Shown one piece after another: positions 24,101-32,994 of a stretch of DNA of 39,678 nucleotides. This stretch comes from Blautia sp. GTDB taxonomy: Bacteria > Bacillota > Clostridia > Lachnospirales > Lachnospiraceae. Positions within the stretch are counted from its first letter, which is position 1. The number at the start of each line of letters is the position of its first letter. Made by a program: the position numbers and the translations under genes. Where the stretch lies: positions 1 to 39,678 of the forward strand of contig JAMPFM010000025.1 in assembly GCA_023664455.1 (NCBI GenBank). Direction: 5' to 3'. The notes beneath the pieces are model-generated. The model worked only from the letters and a program-made list of their open reading frames with translations, was not told the DNA's origin and did no database searches.

Positions 24101-25191
24101 ACCTTTTCCTTTCCCTTTTTTTGATAAAGATAATAAATCTGATCCGCCTTGGGCAGTTCCAAAAAACGCTTTTCTTCACCATTGTAGAGCACCCTGTCGT
24201 TTCCAGCCGTAGTCCTTCCGGCTATCACTGCAGGAATCCCTTCTTTATCGAGCGCCGATACAAGCGCCGTCCCATCTTCCGTCGTCATTAAAAGCGCGCC
24301 GCCCGATAAAAGCTCATAAGGATTTAAATCATAAAATTCGCAAAGCTCTACCGTTTCCTGCCGGATTGGCAGTTTTTTCAAATCAATTTCCAGTCCAACG
24401 CCAGCCTTTTCTGCCAGTTCCCACAGCGCGCCGAAAATACCGCCCTGGGAAACATCATGCATACCGCAGACGCCGGACTTAACGGCGGTGGCGGCCTCCG
24501 GGATAACGGACAAAAACCTTTCAAACTCCGCCGCTTCGTCTATCATTCTCTCCGGGTAGCGGCGACGCAGCGCCTCCCGGCATTCTCTTGCAATCCTGAC
24601 AGAGCCTTCCAGACCAATCCATTTACTGACAACCACGTCCTGTCCGGGTCTAACGATGCCCATCTTACTGATTTTCTCATCCTGCCCCGGTCTGGCAATT
24701 CCCATCTTGCTGACTTTCTCGTCCTGCCCCGGTCTACCGTTCTCTCTCTCTGTCTGACAGCCTCTCTTTCGTTTCCCAACCCCCGTCACGGTCAGAACCG
24801 GCTCCCTGACGCCCGCCGCTATCTCCGTATGTCCGCCGATAATCTGTACATGATGGGCAGCGCAGATTGTATCCGCCTGCTGCATCATGTCCTGCAAGAT
24901 ACTCTCTTCCATCCCTTCTGGAAGCATATAAGAAAGCAGGACGCCCACCGGCTCCGCGCCCGCCGCCGCCAGATTATTCAACGCCCTGTGAATCCCATAA
25001 ACGCAGATTCTATCCGTGGGCGCGCAGATAGGATTCGTGGAACAGAGGGTTTCTTCCCCTTCCCCAAACGATAAAACGGCGCAGTCTATCCCTATCCCTG
25101 CGCCGCATATTACTTCTTCCCTTCTGCTCTTTATCTTTCTCAAAACAGAACGTATGAGTACATTTTCTGATACTTTCCCATTTCTCATCAT
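24088..25191 (-). CDS. AIR synthase-related (HypE/PurM-fold) protein with duplicated loop
   Basis: 367 residues of the PurM/HypE/ThiL superfamily. The N-terminal ATP-binding half has GAGIGIDCAVLSFG and a NNLAAAGAEPVGVLL stretch; the C-terminal half has CGMHDVSQGGIFGALWELAE and the glycine-rich LLSGGALLMTTEDG. Related stand-alone proteins are annotated as HypE-like, although no hydrogenase genes are nearby. The conserved PGxDVVVSKWIGLEG motif (residues 182-197) is preceded by two extra copies of its start (152-180), a 14-residue tandem duplication. Sits between the VanW gene and Lrp/AsnC in one run. Substrate unknown. Confidence 0.8.
   Translation of the reverse strand: MMRNGKVSENVLIRSVLRKIKSRREEVICGAGIGIDCAVLSFGEGEETLCSTNPICAPTDRICVYGIHRALNNLAAAGAEPVGVLLSYMLPEGMEESILQDMMQQADTICAAHHVQIIGGHTEIAAGVREPVLTVTGVGKRKRGCQTERENGRPGQDEKVSKMGIARPGQDEKISKMGIVRPGQDVVVSKWIGLEGSVRIARECREALRRRYPERMIDEAAEFERFLSVIPEAATAVKSGVCGMHDVSQGGIFGALWELAEKAGVGLEIDLKKLPIRQETVELCEFYDLNPYELLSGGALLMTTEDGTALVSALDKEGIPAVIAGRTTAGNDRVLYNGEEKRFLELPKADQIYYLYQKKGKEKVWEQ
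24622..24738 (-). repeat. In-frame 42-bp tandem repeat inside the AIR-synthase-like gene
   Basis: Two full and one partial unit of 42 bases encode GRPGQDEKVSKMGI, ARPGQDEKISKMGI and VRPGQDVVVSKWIG. Units differ by few bases. The last unit carries the family's own motif; the others are expansions. Confidence 0.85.
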
Positions 25192-25272
25192 ACAATTTCC
25201 GCCTGTTTAGTTTTTGTAAGCAATCAGCCTTTAACTTCCCTGTCTCGCGCGATGCATGCAAATGCTGCATCC

Positions 25273-26850
25273 TTATGGCGCGGTCTCATTCCCCTCCGGG
25301 TCTGCTGCCGGCGCCGGTGGCTGCTGCTCCTGCTGTGCTGCTTGTGCCGCCGCTGCTGCCTGTGCCGCTTCTAATGCCGCCTGTGCCGCCGCTGCATCTG
25401 CCGTCGCCTGATATGCGCCCGCTACGGCTTTGACCTGGTCGATGCTGTTCGTTGCGATTGCCGCCATAATGGCATTGTACGCCGCGGGGTCTGCGGTTGC
25501 GATTCCTACAGTCGCGCTTCTTGGCGCCTTATTATAAGAACTGCTGTTGACCTGCTCCCTGCTGACTTCTACGCCATCCACTGTAACAACTTTCCAAAGC
25601 TGCGCCTTATAGCCGATATGCGCCGACTGCACGGAACAATATCCGACCGGCTGTCCCGCATCCTGATAAATCACTTCCGTATCAGGCGCTATCGTTTCCA
25701 GCACGACACTTTCATAAGTAACCTTCCGGTTGCTGTCCCTCGTTTCTTTTCCGTAAATCGTAAAGGTAATTTTTTTATCCGGGTTCGTCTTTCCTTCTAT
25801 ATAAATCGGATAGTCCAGATTATTTACAAATTTAAAATCTTTGCCCGAAGACTCCGCAATCGCCGCATCCGCGGAAGGCTCCACATAGGTTACAATCATG
25901 GAGTGGTTATACCGCTCTGTCACTTCCAGCTCCGCGTTTAAAACTGCGTTATATAAAGTCGTAGAAACCTGGCAGATACCGCCGCCCAGACTGTCCACAA
26001 CCTGTCCATTCAGGTAAGAACCCGCCATATAGTATCCGTTTGCCTCTGAAAAAGGAGAAACCGCTTCATAGGCGGAAAACTCATCGCCCGGATACAACGT
26101 GCAGCCGTTAATCAGCTTGCAGCCGTTTTCCACATTGGCGCTTCTCGAAGATCCCGAAGTGGAATAACTTGTCGTAAAAGTGCCTAGTACGTCCGTTACC
26201 ATAGACAGCTCTTCTGCAGTTCCCCGCGGCTCTACAACTTCTATGACTAAATCAATACTTTCCTCGCTGCCGTCCCAATTCTGGGTCAGATACTCGTACA
26301 CTGCGTCTGCGGACGCGTCCACATCCACCTGGATTCCCGTCTGTCCTTCGGTAATTCGGAAAGAATCGTTTTCCCTTACCAATGACGCATCAATTGCTTC
26401 CTGAGCATACTGCGCGCCCTGCTCTTCAATTAGACTCTTAATCTTATTTCTGTCAAAATCAAAAACAACGTCATAAACTTTATTGGCATATTGCAAATCT
26501 TTTAACGCCTTATAACACCGCACAATATCGCCGTCTTTTCCAAGACCCGCCGCTTCTTCTACGATATTCTGATTTTTCCACTTCAATCCCAGCTCTTCTG
26601 CTGTCGTGACGATGGTCTCCCCATCCATTGCATTCAGCGTAATCTGTGTATCCGCAAAAGAATCCACATACGCCTGTATTTCTTTCTTTGCCTCGGAAAC
26701 CGTTTTCCCAGATAAATGAATGTCATTCACATAGATTCCGGCTTCTATTTTTTCCTCAGATTTTTCCTTTGCATCCGCCGTCATCCCCAGTGAGAAAATT
26801 CCCATATAGAATGCTGCCGTAATGGCAAGCCCTCTTCCTAATGCACGCAT
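25273..26850 (-). CDS. Exported VanW-family protein with peptidoglycan-binding-like N-terminal repeats
   Basis: About 525 residues from ATG 26850 (MRALGRGLAITAAFYMGIFS); the frame also has an ATG three codons upstream, but AGGAAAGG is correctly spaced only for 26850. An N-terminal signal peptide or anchor (about 1-25) is followed by two YoaR-like repeats (ISLSGKTVSEA type: IYVNDIHLSGKTVSEAKKEI). The VanW domain (about 230-360) has the conserved GGGICQVSTTLYNAVLNAEL and YNHSMIVTYVEPSADAAI. A G5-like beta segment and a low-complexity Ala/Gln/Pro tail (about 480-525) end it. It is outside the membrane; the function is unknown, probably in cell-envelope remodelling. Confidence 0.88.
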   Translation of the reverse strand: MRALGRGLAITAAFYMGIFSLGMTADAKEKSEEKIEAGIYVNDIHLSGKTVSEAKKEIQAYVDSFADTQITLNAMDGETIVTTAEELGLKWKNQNIVEEAAGLGKDGDIVRCYKALKDLQYANKVYDVVFDFDRNKIKSLIEEQGAQYAQEAIDASLVRENDSFRITEGQTGIQVDVDASADAVYEYLTQNWDGSEESIDLVIEVVEPRGTAEELSMVTDVLGTFTTSYSTSGSSRSANVENGCKLINGCTLYPGDEFSAYEAVSPFSEANGYYMAGSYLNGQVVDSLGGGICQVSTTLYNAVLNAELEVTERYNHSMIVTYVEPSADAAIAESSGKDFKFVNNLDYPIYIEGKTNPDKKITFTIYGKETRDSNRKVTYESVVLETIAPDTEVIYQDAGQPVGYCSVQSAHIGYKAQLWKVVTVDGVEVSREQVNSSSYNKAPRSATVGIATADPAAYNAIMAAIATNSIDQVKAVAGAYQATADAAAAQAALEAAQAAAAAQAAQQEQQPPAPAADPEGNETAP

Positions 26851-26944
26851 TGCGCTCATCCTTTCCTAATTCCTTTTTATTCTATGTTACTAAAATTTTC
26901 CTTCCATTGCTTCCCAGCTAAAAATATGATACACTGAAACTTGA

Positions 26945-27049
26945 TTATATGGCTGCCAGAAGAAGCGGCGTCACCATTGCCAGAATCAGTACGATAATAA
27001 TAACGGCGGATATAATCTGCCTCGACTTTTTATTACGCCATGAAAACAT
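26945..27049 (-). CDS. Single-pass small membrane protein, 34 residues
   Basis: A 34-residue frame with AGGGAGG about 9 bases before ATG. The peptide has a positively charged start (MFSWRNKKSRQ) and one hydrophobic helix (IISAVIIIVLILAMVTPLLL), so the N-terminus should stay inside. It is divergent from the conserved gene at 27088, whose start is 38 bases away, and lies 95 bases upstream of the VanW gene in the same direction. Small proteins of this design are common in Clostridia and easily missed by gene callers. Function unknown. Confidence 0.65.
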   Translation of the reverse strand: MFSWRNKKSRQIISAVIIIVLILAMVTPLLLAAI

Positions 27050-27087
27050 TAACCCTGACCTCCCTGCTTACTGAAAGGATATTATAA

Positions 27088-27696
27088 ATGAAATTTCCCA
27101 TTTTTGCAAGTTTTATCGTCTTTGTTATATGGTTTACTTACCAGCGTACCAAACGCAGTCGGTTAGATGAAGCCGCGGAACAGGAATTTTTTATCAAAGA
27201 ACGCCGGGCAAACAATACCCGGAAAAAATCCTTAGATGACCTCGCCTATATCACGATTCCCTTTGATACGCTTCCCATGCAGCTTCTAACGGAAGATGAA
27301 CAAATCGTCGAGTACCAGAATACGCTGCGCACTTTAAGCGAAAACAAAATCGTCAATTTTACCGGCATCAGCAATACCGATTTGAAATTAAAATACGGCG
27401 CACCCAATCTCGATTTGTTAATGCGCTACGACCAGAACTATACCATCCTTGTCCGCACTTTGAACCAGTGGGCGTCCTATCTGTATGAAAAAGGCTATCC
27501 GGCGCAGGCAAAGGATATCTTGGAATTTGCCGTTTCCACCGGAACCGATATCAGCGGCTCCTACAAACTTCTATGTACGATATACAAAGAAGAAAACACA
27601 CCCGAAAAAATACAGACGCTCTATCCGGTGGCAGAGTCCCTGCAATCGGTTATGAAAAACACTATCGTCCGTATTCTACAAGAATCTGAGAAATGA
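27088..27696 (+). CDS. Conserved hypothetical membrane-anchored protein, helical repeat-like
   Basis: 202 residues. One N-terminal membrane helix (IFASFIVFVIWFTYQ, about 5-19) is followed by a basic linker and a cytosolic helical domain resembling TPR-type packing (LNQWASYLYEKGYPAQAKDI, SYKLLCTIYKEENTPEKIQT). No catalytic motif is visible. AAAGGA lies 8 bases before ATG. It is convergent with the DnaQ-like gene and overlaps its 3' end by 35 bases. I recall similar proteins in Lachnospiraceae without a known function; a scaffolding role is only a guess. Confidence 0.8.
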   Translation: MKFPIFASFIVFVIWFTYQRTKRSRLDEAAEQEFFIKERRANNTRKKSLDDLAYITIPFDTLPMQLLTEDEQIVEYQNTLRTLSENKIVNFTGISNTDLKLKYGAPNLDLLMRYDQNYTILVRTLNQWASYLYEKGYPAQAKDILEFAVSTGTDISGSYKLLCTIYKEENTPEKIQTLYPVAESLQSVMKNTIVRILQESEK

Positions 27697-28363
27697 TACG
27701 GCTTGCCTCGCTGCGGGTAAGCTTTTCCACCTGATAGTCTACTTTTAGTTTATGCTTGTCTATCAATTTATATAACTGCTCTTTTTGCGGTATCGTAAGC
27801 GGCGTTTCTCTTTTTGCCCGATAAGATAACAATACAGGCTGGAACGCCTCTTCGCTTCCTTCATAAAAAAGCTCCGTCAGTTTCCGGTACAAATCTATGG
27901 TCGCCCTCGCATCCGCAGCCGCCCTGTGTGCGCTATGCTCGATTCCAAAATGCCCGCATAAAAATGCAAGGCTCCTGCTTTCCAAGTCCGGTAAAAATTT
28001 CCTGGCAAGTTTCAGCGTATCGATCCCCTTTTTCTCAAAAGTCAGCCGTTGATTGACCGCCGCCCTTTTTACAAAGGAATAGTCAAACAGGATACTGTGC
28101 CCCAGCAGAATATCTTCTCCGACAAACTGAAGCAACTGCGGCAGCGCCTCGGATATATCGGGGGCATCTTCTAAGTCCTCATCCCGGATGCCGGTCAGCT
28201 CCACAATCCGCTCTTCCAGTTTCCTGCCCGGATTGACAAACGTTTCCATCCCGCCCGCAGGTTCGCCATCCCTTACCCGGATAGCGCCGATTTCGATGAT
28301 TTTATCCCGCTTCGGGTCTAGCCCCGTAGTCTCTAAATCCAGGCATACATAGGAATCTATCAT
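27662..28363 (-). CDS. DnaQ-like 3'-5' exonuclease
   Basis: 233 residues from ATG 28363, with GGAGGG 5 bases upstream; the frame runs further upstream inside nth without similarity. DEDDh exonuclease motifs are all present: Exo I CLDLETTGLD, Exo II GHSILFDYSFVKRA, Exo III HRAAADARATIDL. The C-terminal ~60 residues (ETPLTIPQKEQLYKLIDKHK) form a small extra helical domain. The start overlaps the nth stop as ATGA, so the exonuclease and endonuclease III are translationally coupled, which suits a DNA repair or RNA trimming role. Confidence 0.9.
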   Translation of the reverse strand: MIDSYVCLDLETTGLDPKRDKIIEIGAIRVRDGEPAGGMETFVNPGRKLEERIVELTGIRDEDLEDAPDISEALPQLLQFVGEDILLGHSILFDYSFVKRAAVNQRLTFEKKGIDTLKLARKFLPDLESRSLAFLCGHFGIEHSAHRAAADARATIDLYRKLTELFYEGSEEAFQPVLLSYRAKRETPLTIPQKEQLYKLIDKHKLKVDYQVEKLTRSEASRIISQILVEYGR

Positions 28364-29016
28364 ATATCCCTCCGTTTCTGGCGCGGATTTCTTTTCTGAT
28401 AATCCGCACAATGCTCCTGCAAAAAACACTCCTCGCATTTCGGCGTAGGCGCTTTACAAATCTGCCTTCCCAACGTAATAATCTGAATATTCCATAAAAT
28501 CCAATGATCCTTCGGCAGCGCCTTCATAAGCTCCATTTCCACCTTCACCGGATCGTCCTCCCTGGTAATCCCAAGCTTCTTGGAAATCCTTTTCACATGG
28601 GTATCCACTACTACGCTAGGTTCGTGAAAAATATTGCCGCGGATGACATTCGCGGTTTTGCGTCCCACGCCCGCCAAAGAGGTCAGCTCTTCTATGGAAC
28701 TTGGCACTTCCCCGCCGAATTTATCCCGCAAATCTTTGCAGCATGCGATAATATTCTTCGCTTTATTATGGTAAAAACCTGTCGAATGAATATTCTGCTC
28801 CAGCTCTTTTAAGTCCGCTTCCGCAAAATCATCTATACTCTGATATTTGCGAAAAAGGTCTTTGGTGACGATATTTACCCTGGCGTCCGTACACTGCGCG
28901 CTGAGCATCGTTGCAATCAAAAGCTGCCACGCGTTTTCATGCTGTAAATAACAAGTGTAATCCGTCCCGTAGTGGGCGTCCAGCAAATCCAGGATTGCTT
29001 TTGTATGTTTTGTCAT
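28360..29016 (-). CDS. nth: Endonuclease III, DNA glycosylase/AP lyase
   Basis: 218 residues, normal family length. Helix-hairpin-helix with catalytic Lys: LAGVGRKTANVI; catalytic Asp in VVVDTHVKRISKKLG. The 4Fe-4S loop has the spacing C-X6-C-X2-C-X5-C (CKAPTPKCEECFLQEHC). It removes oxidised pyrimidines and nicks abasic sites in base excision repair. It follows the B12 radical SAM gene by 43 bases and overlaps the DnaQ-like start by 4 bases. Confidence 0.95.
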   Translation of the reverse strand: MTKHTKAILDLLDAHYGTDYTCYLQHENAWQLLIATMLSAQCTDARVNIVTKDLFRKYQSIDDFAEADLKELEQNIHSTGFYHNKAKNIIACCKDLRDKFGGEVPSSIEELTSLAGVGRKTANVIRGNIFHEPSVVVDTHVKRISKKLGITREDDPVKVEMELMKALPKDHWILWNIQIITLGRQICKAPTPKCEECFLQEHCADYQKRNPRQKRRDI

Positions 29017-29059
29017 TGGTATTCTTCCTTTCTAAAATTCCATGAAAATCAATTGTCAG

Positions 29060-30925
29060 TCAGCATTCAGCTTTAGAACTGGCGGCACTGACATAAACCC
29101 CCGTCGGCACGACCTGATAATCCGCCTCATAGGTCAGCGCGTCCCGGACATGATAATCAAATAACACCATCCGGGGACTGTCCAGTTTTTTCATGCGTTC
29201 TGCAACGTCTTTTTCCCATACCGGATAATCAAAAAATTCGATATGCGTCATCCGGACAAGCTGTCTGGCGTCATAACCGGCATACGCCGGCAGATACTTC
29301 CTCTGCGCTTCCTCCTGTCTGTAGAACTCCCGGATACGCGCCTTATAAGGCGTTAAATCCCTGGCAAAATCCGGTCTGCTTTTCATATTCTCCCGCAGAT
29401 ATAAATCAAATGTCAGGACCTGCGCCAACAGACCTTCTTTTCCAGCCATACGAAGATTTGCTTCCTCCGCATATGCCAGCAGCGCCTCATAGCGATAACT
29501 CCTAGACGGTGAAAAAAGGGAATATCCCCACCTGCGGTAAAAACCCGCCAGTTGCAGATACATGGTATACGCGTCAGGGAATCCAGTCTGTAACACGGAC
29601 ATCGTATGCCTGAACTGATTACTATTATAATAGATTTCCACCATCTCTTCTACCTGTTTTAGACATAAAAGCTTCTCATAAGGCAGCCATTTTGTGGAAA
29701 GCACTTCATAGGGCGGCGTACTTTTATACTGCATTCCATAATCCGCCGCTTTCTCCGCCATATAGGAGCCTTTTAATATTTTCAGAAAGCCCAGCTGCAA
29801 CTGCTCCGGCGCCATCGCATAGACGCCGTTAAAAGAACGGATAAAACTCTCGTAATCTTCATAGGGAAGCCCCGCAATCAAATCCAGATGCACATGGATA
29901 TTGTGAAAACCCTGAATCCGCTCTACGGCAGCTTTTAATTTCACAAGATTCGTTGTGCGCCGGATTTCCCGCAGCGTATCCGTATTCAACGTCTGTACTC
30001 CGATTTCCATTTGCACCAGACCGGGACGCATCGACGAAAGAATCGCAAACTCTTCCTCCCCAAGAATATCCGCCGCTATTTCAAAGTGAAAATTTGTGAC
30101 GCCATTGTCATTTTCTGACAAGTACCGCCAGATTGTTATCGCATGTTCATGGTTACAGTTAAACGTCCTATCTACAAATTTCACCTGCTTTACTTTATGA
30201 TCCAGGAAAAACTGCAGCTCCTTTTTCACAATATCCAGACTGCGCAGCCGCACTCCCTTATCAATGGAAGAAAGACAATAGCTGCAGTGAAAAGGACAAC
30301 CCCTGCTGCTCTCATAATAAATAATCTTATTCTCAAACGGCGCGGGATTCTCATAGAGAAACGGCAGCCTCGACATATCGACAGGCTCCCGCTTCGCCCT
30401 ATGTACAGCGTCCCCGCCACGGTAGACGATTCCTTTTATGCTTTCCAGAGTGTTACCGCAAGCAGTTCCTTCCATGCTTTCTAAGCTATTCAGACTGTTA
30501 TCCGCGTCTTGGGCACCGCCGCAGTTCTTGTCCTTCCCGCAATAATATGCTGCCAGCTCCCGGAAGGTTTCTTCCCCTTCCCCGATCATAATGCCATCTA
30601 TCATCGGATAACTTGTCAGAAGCTCGTCCGGGTTATAAGAAACTTCCGGTCCGCCCAGCCAGATATGCACGCCTGGCAAAATCTTGGGCAGCTCCGGCAG
30701 AAGGCGGCTAACCATGCTCCAATTCCAGATATAGCAGGAAAAGGCAATAACATCGGGTTTTCTCCGGTACAAATCCGCCAAAATCTCTTCCTCTTTATGA
30801 TTCACCGTATACTCCGCAATTTCCAGAAAAGGCGCAAGCGTTTCCCCCGCATAAGCACGCAGACTGTATACCGCCGGGTTAGAGTGTATATATTTGGCAT
30901 TGATGGCTGTTAGAAGAATTTTCAT
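29060..30925 (-). CDS. B12-binding radical SAM protein with DUF4080-type C-terminus
   Basis: 621 residues. A Rossmann-type cobalamin-binding domain (about 1-130; LLTAINAKYIHSNPAVYSLR, WLGGPEVSYNP, GEGEETF) is followed by a radical SAM domain with C210-PFH-C214-SY-C217 and VKFVDRTFNCN, VHLDLIAGLPYED. The C-terminal ~190 residues correspond to the DUF4080-type region. Such proteins are widespread in Clostridia and mostly uncharacterised. An unusual low-complexity stretch (about 130-168; NSLNSLESMEG, then NTLESIKGIV) separates the cobalamin and radical SAM domains. It starts 6 bases after the AlbA_2 regulator stop and precedes nth. Confidence 0.88.
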   Translation of the reverse strand: MKILLTAINAKYIHSNPAVYSLRAYAGETLAPFLEIAEYTVNHKEEEILADLYRRKPDVIAFSCYIWNWSMVSRLLPELPKILPGVHIWLGGPEVSYNPDELLTSYPMIDGIMIGEGEETFRELAAYYCGKDKNCGGAQDADNSLNSLESMEGTACGNTLESIKGIVYRGGDAVHRAKREPVDMSRLPFLYENPAPFENKIIYYESSRGCPFHCSYCLSSIDKGVRLRSLDIVKKELQFFLDHKVKQVKFVDRTFNCNHEHAITIWRYLSENDNGVTNFHFEIAADILGEEEFAILSSMRPGLVQMEIGVQTLNTDTLREIRRTTNLVKLKAAVERIQGFHNIHVHLDLIAGLPYEDYESFIRSFNGVYAMAPEQLQLGFLKILKGSYMAEKAADYGMQYKSTPPYEVLSTKWLPYEKLLCLKQVEEMVEIYYNSNQFRHTMSVLQTGFPDAYTMYLQLAGFYRRWGYSLFSPSRSYRYEALLAYAEEANLRMAGKEGLLAQVLTFDLYLRENMKSRPDFARDLTPYKARIREFYRQEEAQRKYLPAYAGYDARQLVRMTHIEFFDYPVWEKDVAERMKKLDSPRMVLFDYHVRDALTYEADYQVVPTGVYVSAASSKAEC

Positions 30926-30931
30926 ATAAGT

Positions 30932-32563
30932 TTAGACCTCGTGGACAATCCATTTTCCCTTTTTTGTCGAGCCTTGATGTTCCAGCATTCCCCTTTTTTT
31001 CATCTTATTTATATGGTATCTTACGCCGCTTATCGATATATCCAGTATTTCCGCGACTTCTTTAATAGAAATTTCCGGCGACTCTTGCATAATCTCAATA
31101 ATCTTGCCTGACGTTTCTTTGCCGGCTTCGGTTTCTTTGTTAGTTTCTATGCTAGTTTCTTTGTTAGTTTTTATTTCTTTGTCAGTTTCTTTGCTAGTTT
31201 CTATTTCTTTGTTAGTTTCTTTGTCAGTTTCTATGTCCGTTTCTTCGTTAGTTTCTATTTCTTTGCTAGTTTCTATGTCAGTTTCTTTGTTAATTTTTAT
31301 TTCTTTGCTAGTTTCTTTGTTAGTTTCTATGTTAATTTCTTTGTCAGTTTCTTTATCCACAATATCCGGGCCGACCTGCAAACCTGCAGCGCCTTCCATC
31401 GGAATTATTATTTCAAATATGCTATCCTCTATGAATATTGGCGTACCACCTGAATAAAGTTTTGTATATTTATTAGCATTTCTCATTCCAGAACCCAACT
31501 CATCCGCATAACCTATTTCCCTAAAAACCTTTGAAATCGGTGGATTCTTAGGAAATGGTTCAAATTTATTAAGCTGTAATTCGCCATGACCATGCGGCAA
31601 ATTACTATTTTTGGTAAATATCTTATCCTTTTCAATTACAAACTGTGCTGTATAGGCATTTGAATAATCTCTATGCGCCAAAATATTCGATATAATTTCT
31701 CTCAAAATCTTATCTCTGGCACTTATGCTCTGGTCTCCATCCAGAACGAAAATATCATTTAAATGCTTTTTCCCAAAATCCATTAATCTTCGATAACTGT
31801 CAATCAGATTCGTAATAATAACTTCTCTGTCATCATAACGATCCAGGTTTTTTACCCGGAAAATAGCATCCGTTTTATATTGTGGTAAAACGGACATAAT
31901 TGTACTATCCTTGCCGAATAATAATATCGCAGCAAGCGTAATTCCCTCTTTGCCAGTATCTGGGTCAGTAATAATTAAACCTAAGCTTTTAAGTATTTCT
32001 TCTTCCGTCATATCAACCCATGCATGATTATCCACCCTTAAAATTGCCATCTTTTTAGCTCTTCTTATCACTTCAAAATCTAAAAATTCCAATCCAAGAT
32101 TCGGATAAACTTTATTTACAAAATAAGTAGTTTGCTTTCTTGCATACATTTTGTATACTAACTCTGCATTATCCGTAATATCAATGTCACCTTCATAGGT
32201 CCTGTCCAAAATTCGACCATTTAAACGTCTAATCTGAGCGCCTTCCGGTATTCTTATATGAATTATTTTCTTTCCGTCAATTTCATATATTTCCGGAGTA
32301 AGATACATGGGCGGATTCAGCTTATTTGCATTATTAACCGATGTCGTAAAATCCTTTAGCATTTTATCAATTCGTTCTGGATTGACACCCCGGATTTCTT
32401 TCGTCCCATCTTCAATACCCAGGAAAATGTCGCCTCCATTTCTATTATTGAAGGAACAAACAGATTCATAAATATCCCTATTCAAATTATTCTCGGATTT
32501 TTTAAATTCAACATCAATTTTTTCGCCTGTATTTATCAATTTTTTGATTTCTTCTATCGTCAT
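30932..32563 (-). CDS. AlbA_2/Schlafen-type ATP-binding regulator with repeat linker and winged helix
   Basis: 543 residues from ATG 32563 (GGAGG 8 bases upstream). The AlbA_2 domain (about 1-130) has EFKKSENNLNRDIYESVCSF and NRNGGDIFLGIED. An ATP-binding-like middle (HRDYSNAYTAQFVIEKDKI, GYADELGSGMRNANK) is typical of the HATPase_c_4 family. A low-complexity linker of about 80 residues made of ETNK-type tetrads follows, then a winged helix (SIKEVAEILDISISGVRYHI) ending GKWIVHEV. Such proteins are putative transcription regulators. The winged end closely resembles the scrap at 6208-6435. First gene of the run into B12 radical SAM, nth and exonuclease. Confidence 0.88.
   Translation of the reverse strand: MTIEEIKKLINTGEKIDVEFKKSENNLNRDIYESVCSFNNRNGGDIFLGIEDGTKEIRGVNPERIDKMLKDFTTSVNNANKLNPPMYLTPEIYEIDGKKIIHIRIPEGAQIRRLNGRILDRTYEGDIDITDNAELVYKMYARKQTTYFVNKVYPNLGLEFLDFEVIRRAKKMAILRVDNHAWVDMTEEEILKSLGLIITDPDTGKEGITLAAILLFGKDSTIMSVLPQYKTDAIFRVKNLDRYDDREVIITNLIDSYRRLMDFGKKHLNDIFVLDGDQSISARDKILREIISNILAHRDYSNAYTAQFVIEKDKIFTKNSNLPHGHGELQLNKFEPFPKNPPISKVFREIGYADELGSGMRNANKYTKLYSGGTPIFIEDSIFEIIIPMEGAAGLQVGPDIVDKETDKEINIETNKETSKEIKINKETDIETSKEIETNEETDIETDKETNKEIETSKETDKEIKTNKETSIETNKETEAGKETSGKIIEIMQESPEISIKEVAEILDISISGVRYHINKMKKRGMLEHQGSTKKGKWIVHEV
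31130..31360 (-). repeat. 12-bp repeat tract encoding ETNK/ETDK tetrads
   Basis: About 20 imperfect copies of a 12-base unit (plus-strand form GTTTCTTTGTTA) encode NKET, DKET, SKET and related tetrads inside the AlbA_2 regulator. Being a multiple of three, gain or loss of units would change linker length without a frameshift. Confidence 0.9.
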
Positions 32564-32994
32564 CGAAAACACCTCCGGAATAAATATTTATTTTGAAAAT
32601 TAATAAACTTTTAAATTGCCAATATGCTTCCGTAAACACATTGATTCTTTTATATTACTATATCCTATCAATCATAACTATACAATCTGATTTTTCATAT
32701 TTCTTACAGTATAAGTTATAAAACCATTCAAAAAATAGGATTTTTTACTTCATTTTTTCATTAATTTTTTTATATTTTTCATTGTTAAATTTTTGTCAAT
32801 CTCTTCGTCAAGTACAAATTTTGCCATATTCAGTACAATTTTTTATTTTCTATCTAATTTTCGTGTTAAATATTAAGTAATTACTGTAGTTATCGGGAAA
32901 AAATGCTGCAAATATTCCCTACGAAATATTCCCATGCAAAATCGGCATACTTTTTCCCGCAAAAAGAGCTATACTATAAGAAAGGGTGCTGCAA
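32564..32994 (+). promoter_or_regulatory. AT-rich gap with candidate operator and -10 box for the XRE regulator
   Basis: The first 300 bases of this divergent gap show no gene. Near its end, GGGAAAAAATGC (32895-32906) and GCATACTTTTTCCC (32945-32958) form an inverted repeat, and two direct copies of AATATTCCC lie between the arms. TATACT (32970-32975) is the best -10 candidate; no good -35 is seen. The right arm overlaps the -35 region, which would fit autorepression. Confidence 0.4.

Noticed and set aside
24600-24780. Tandem repeat considered as a CRISPR array
   Set aside because: Units are contiguous without spacers, in frame and coding within the AIR-synthase-like gene.
31104-31457. Open plus-strand frame of 117 codons rich in Leu/Val/Ser
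   Set aside because: It is the antisense of the ETNK repeat tract in the AlbA_2 regulator; its regular composition comes only from the 12-bp repeat.
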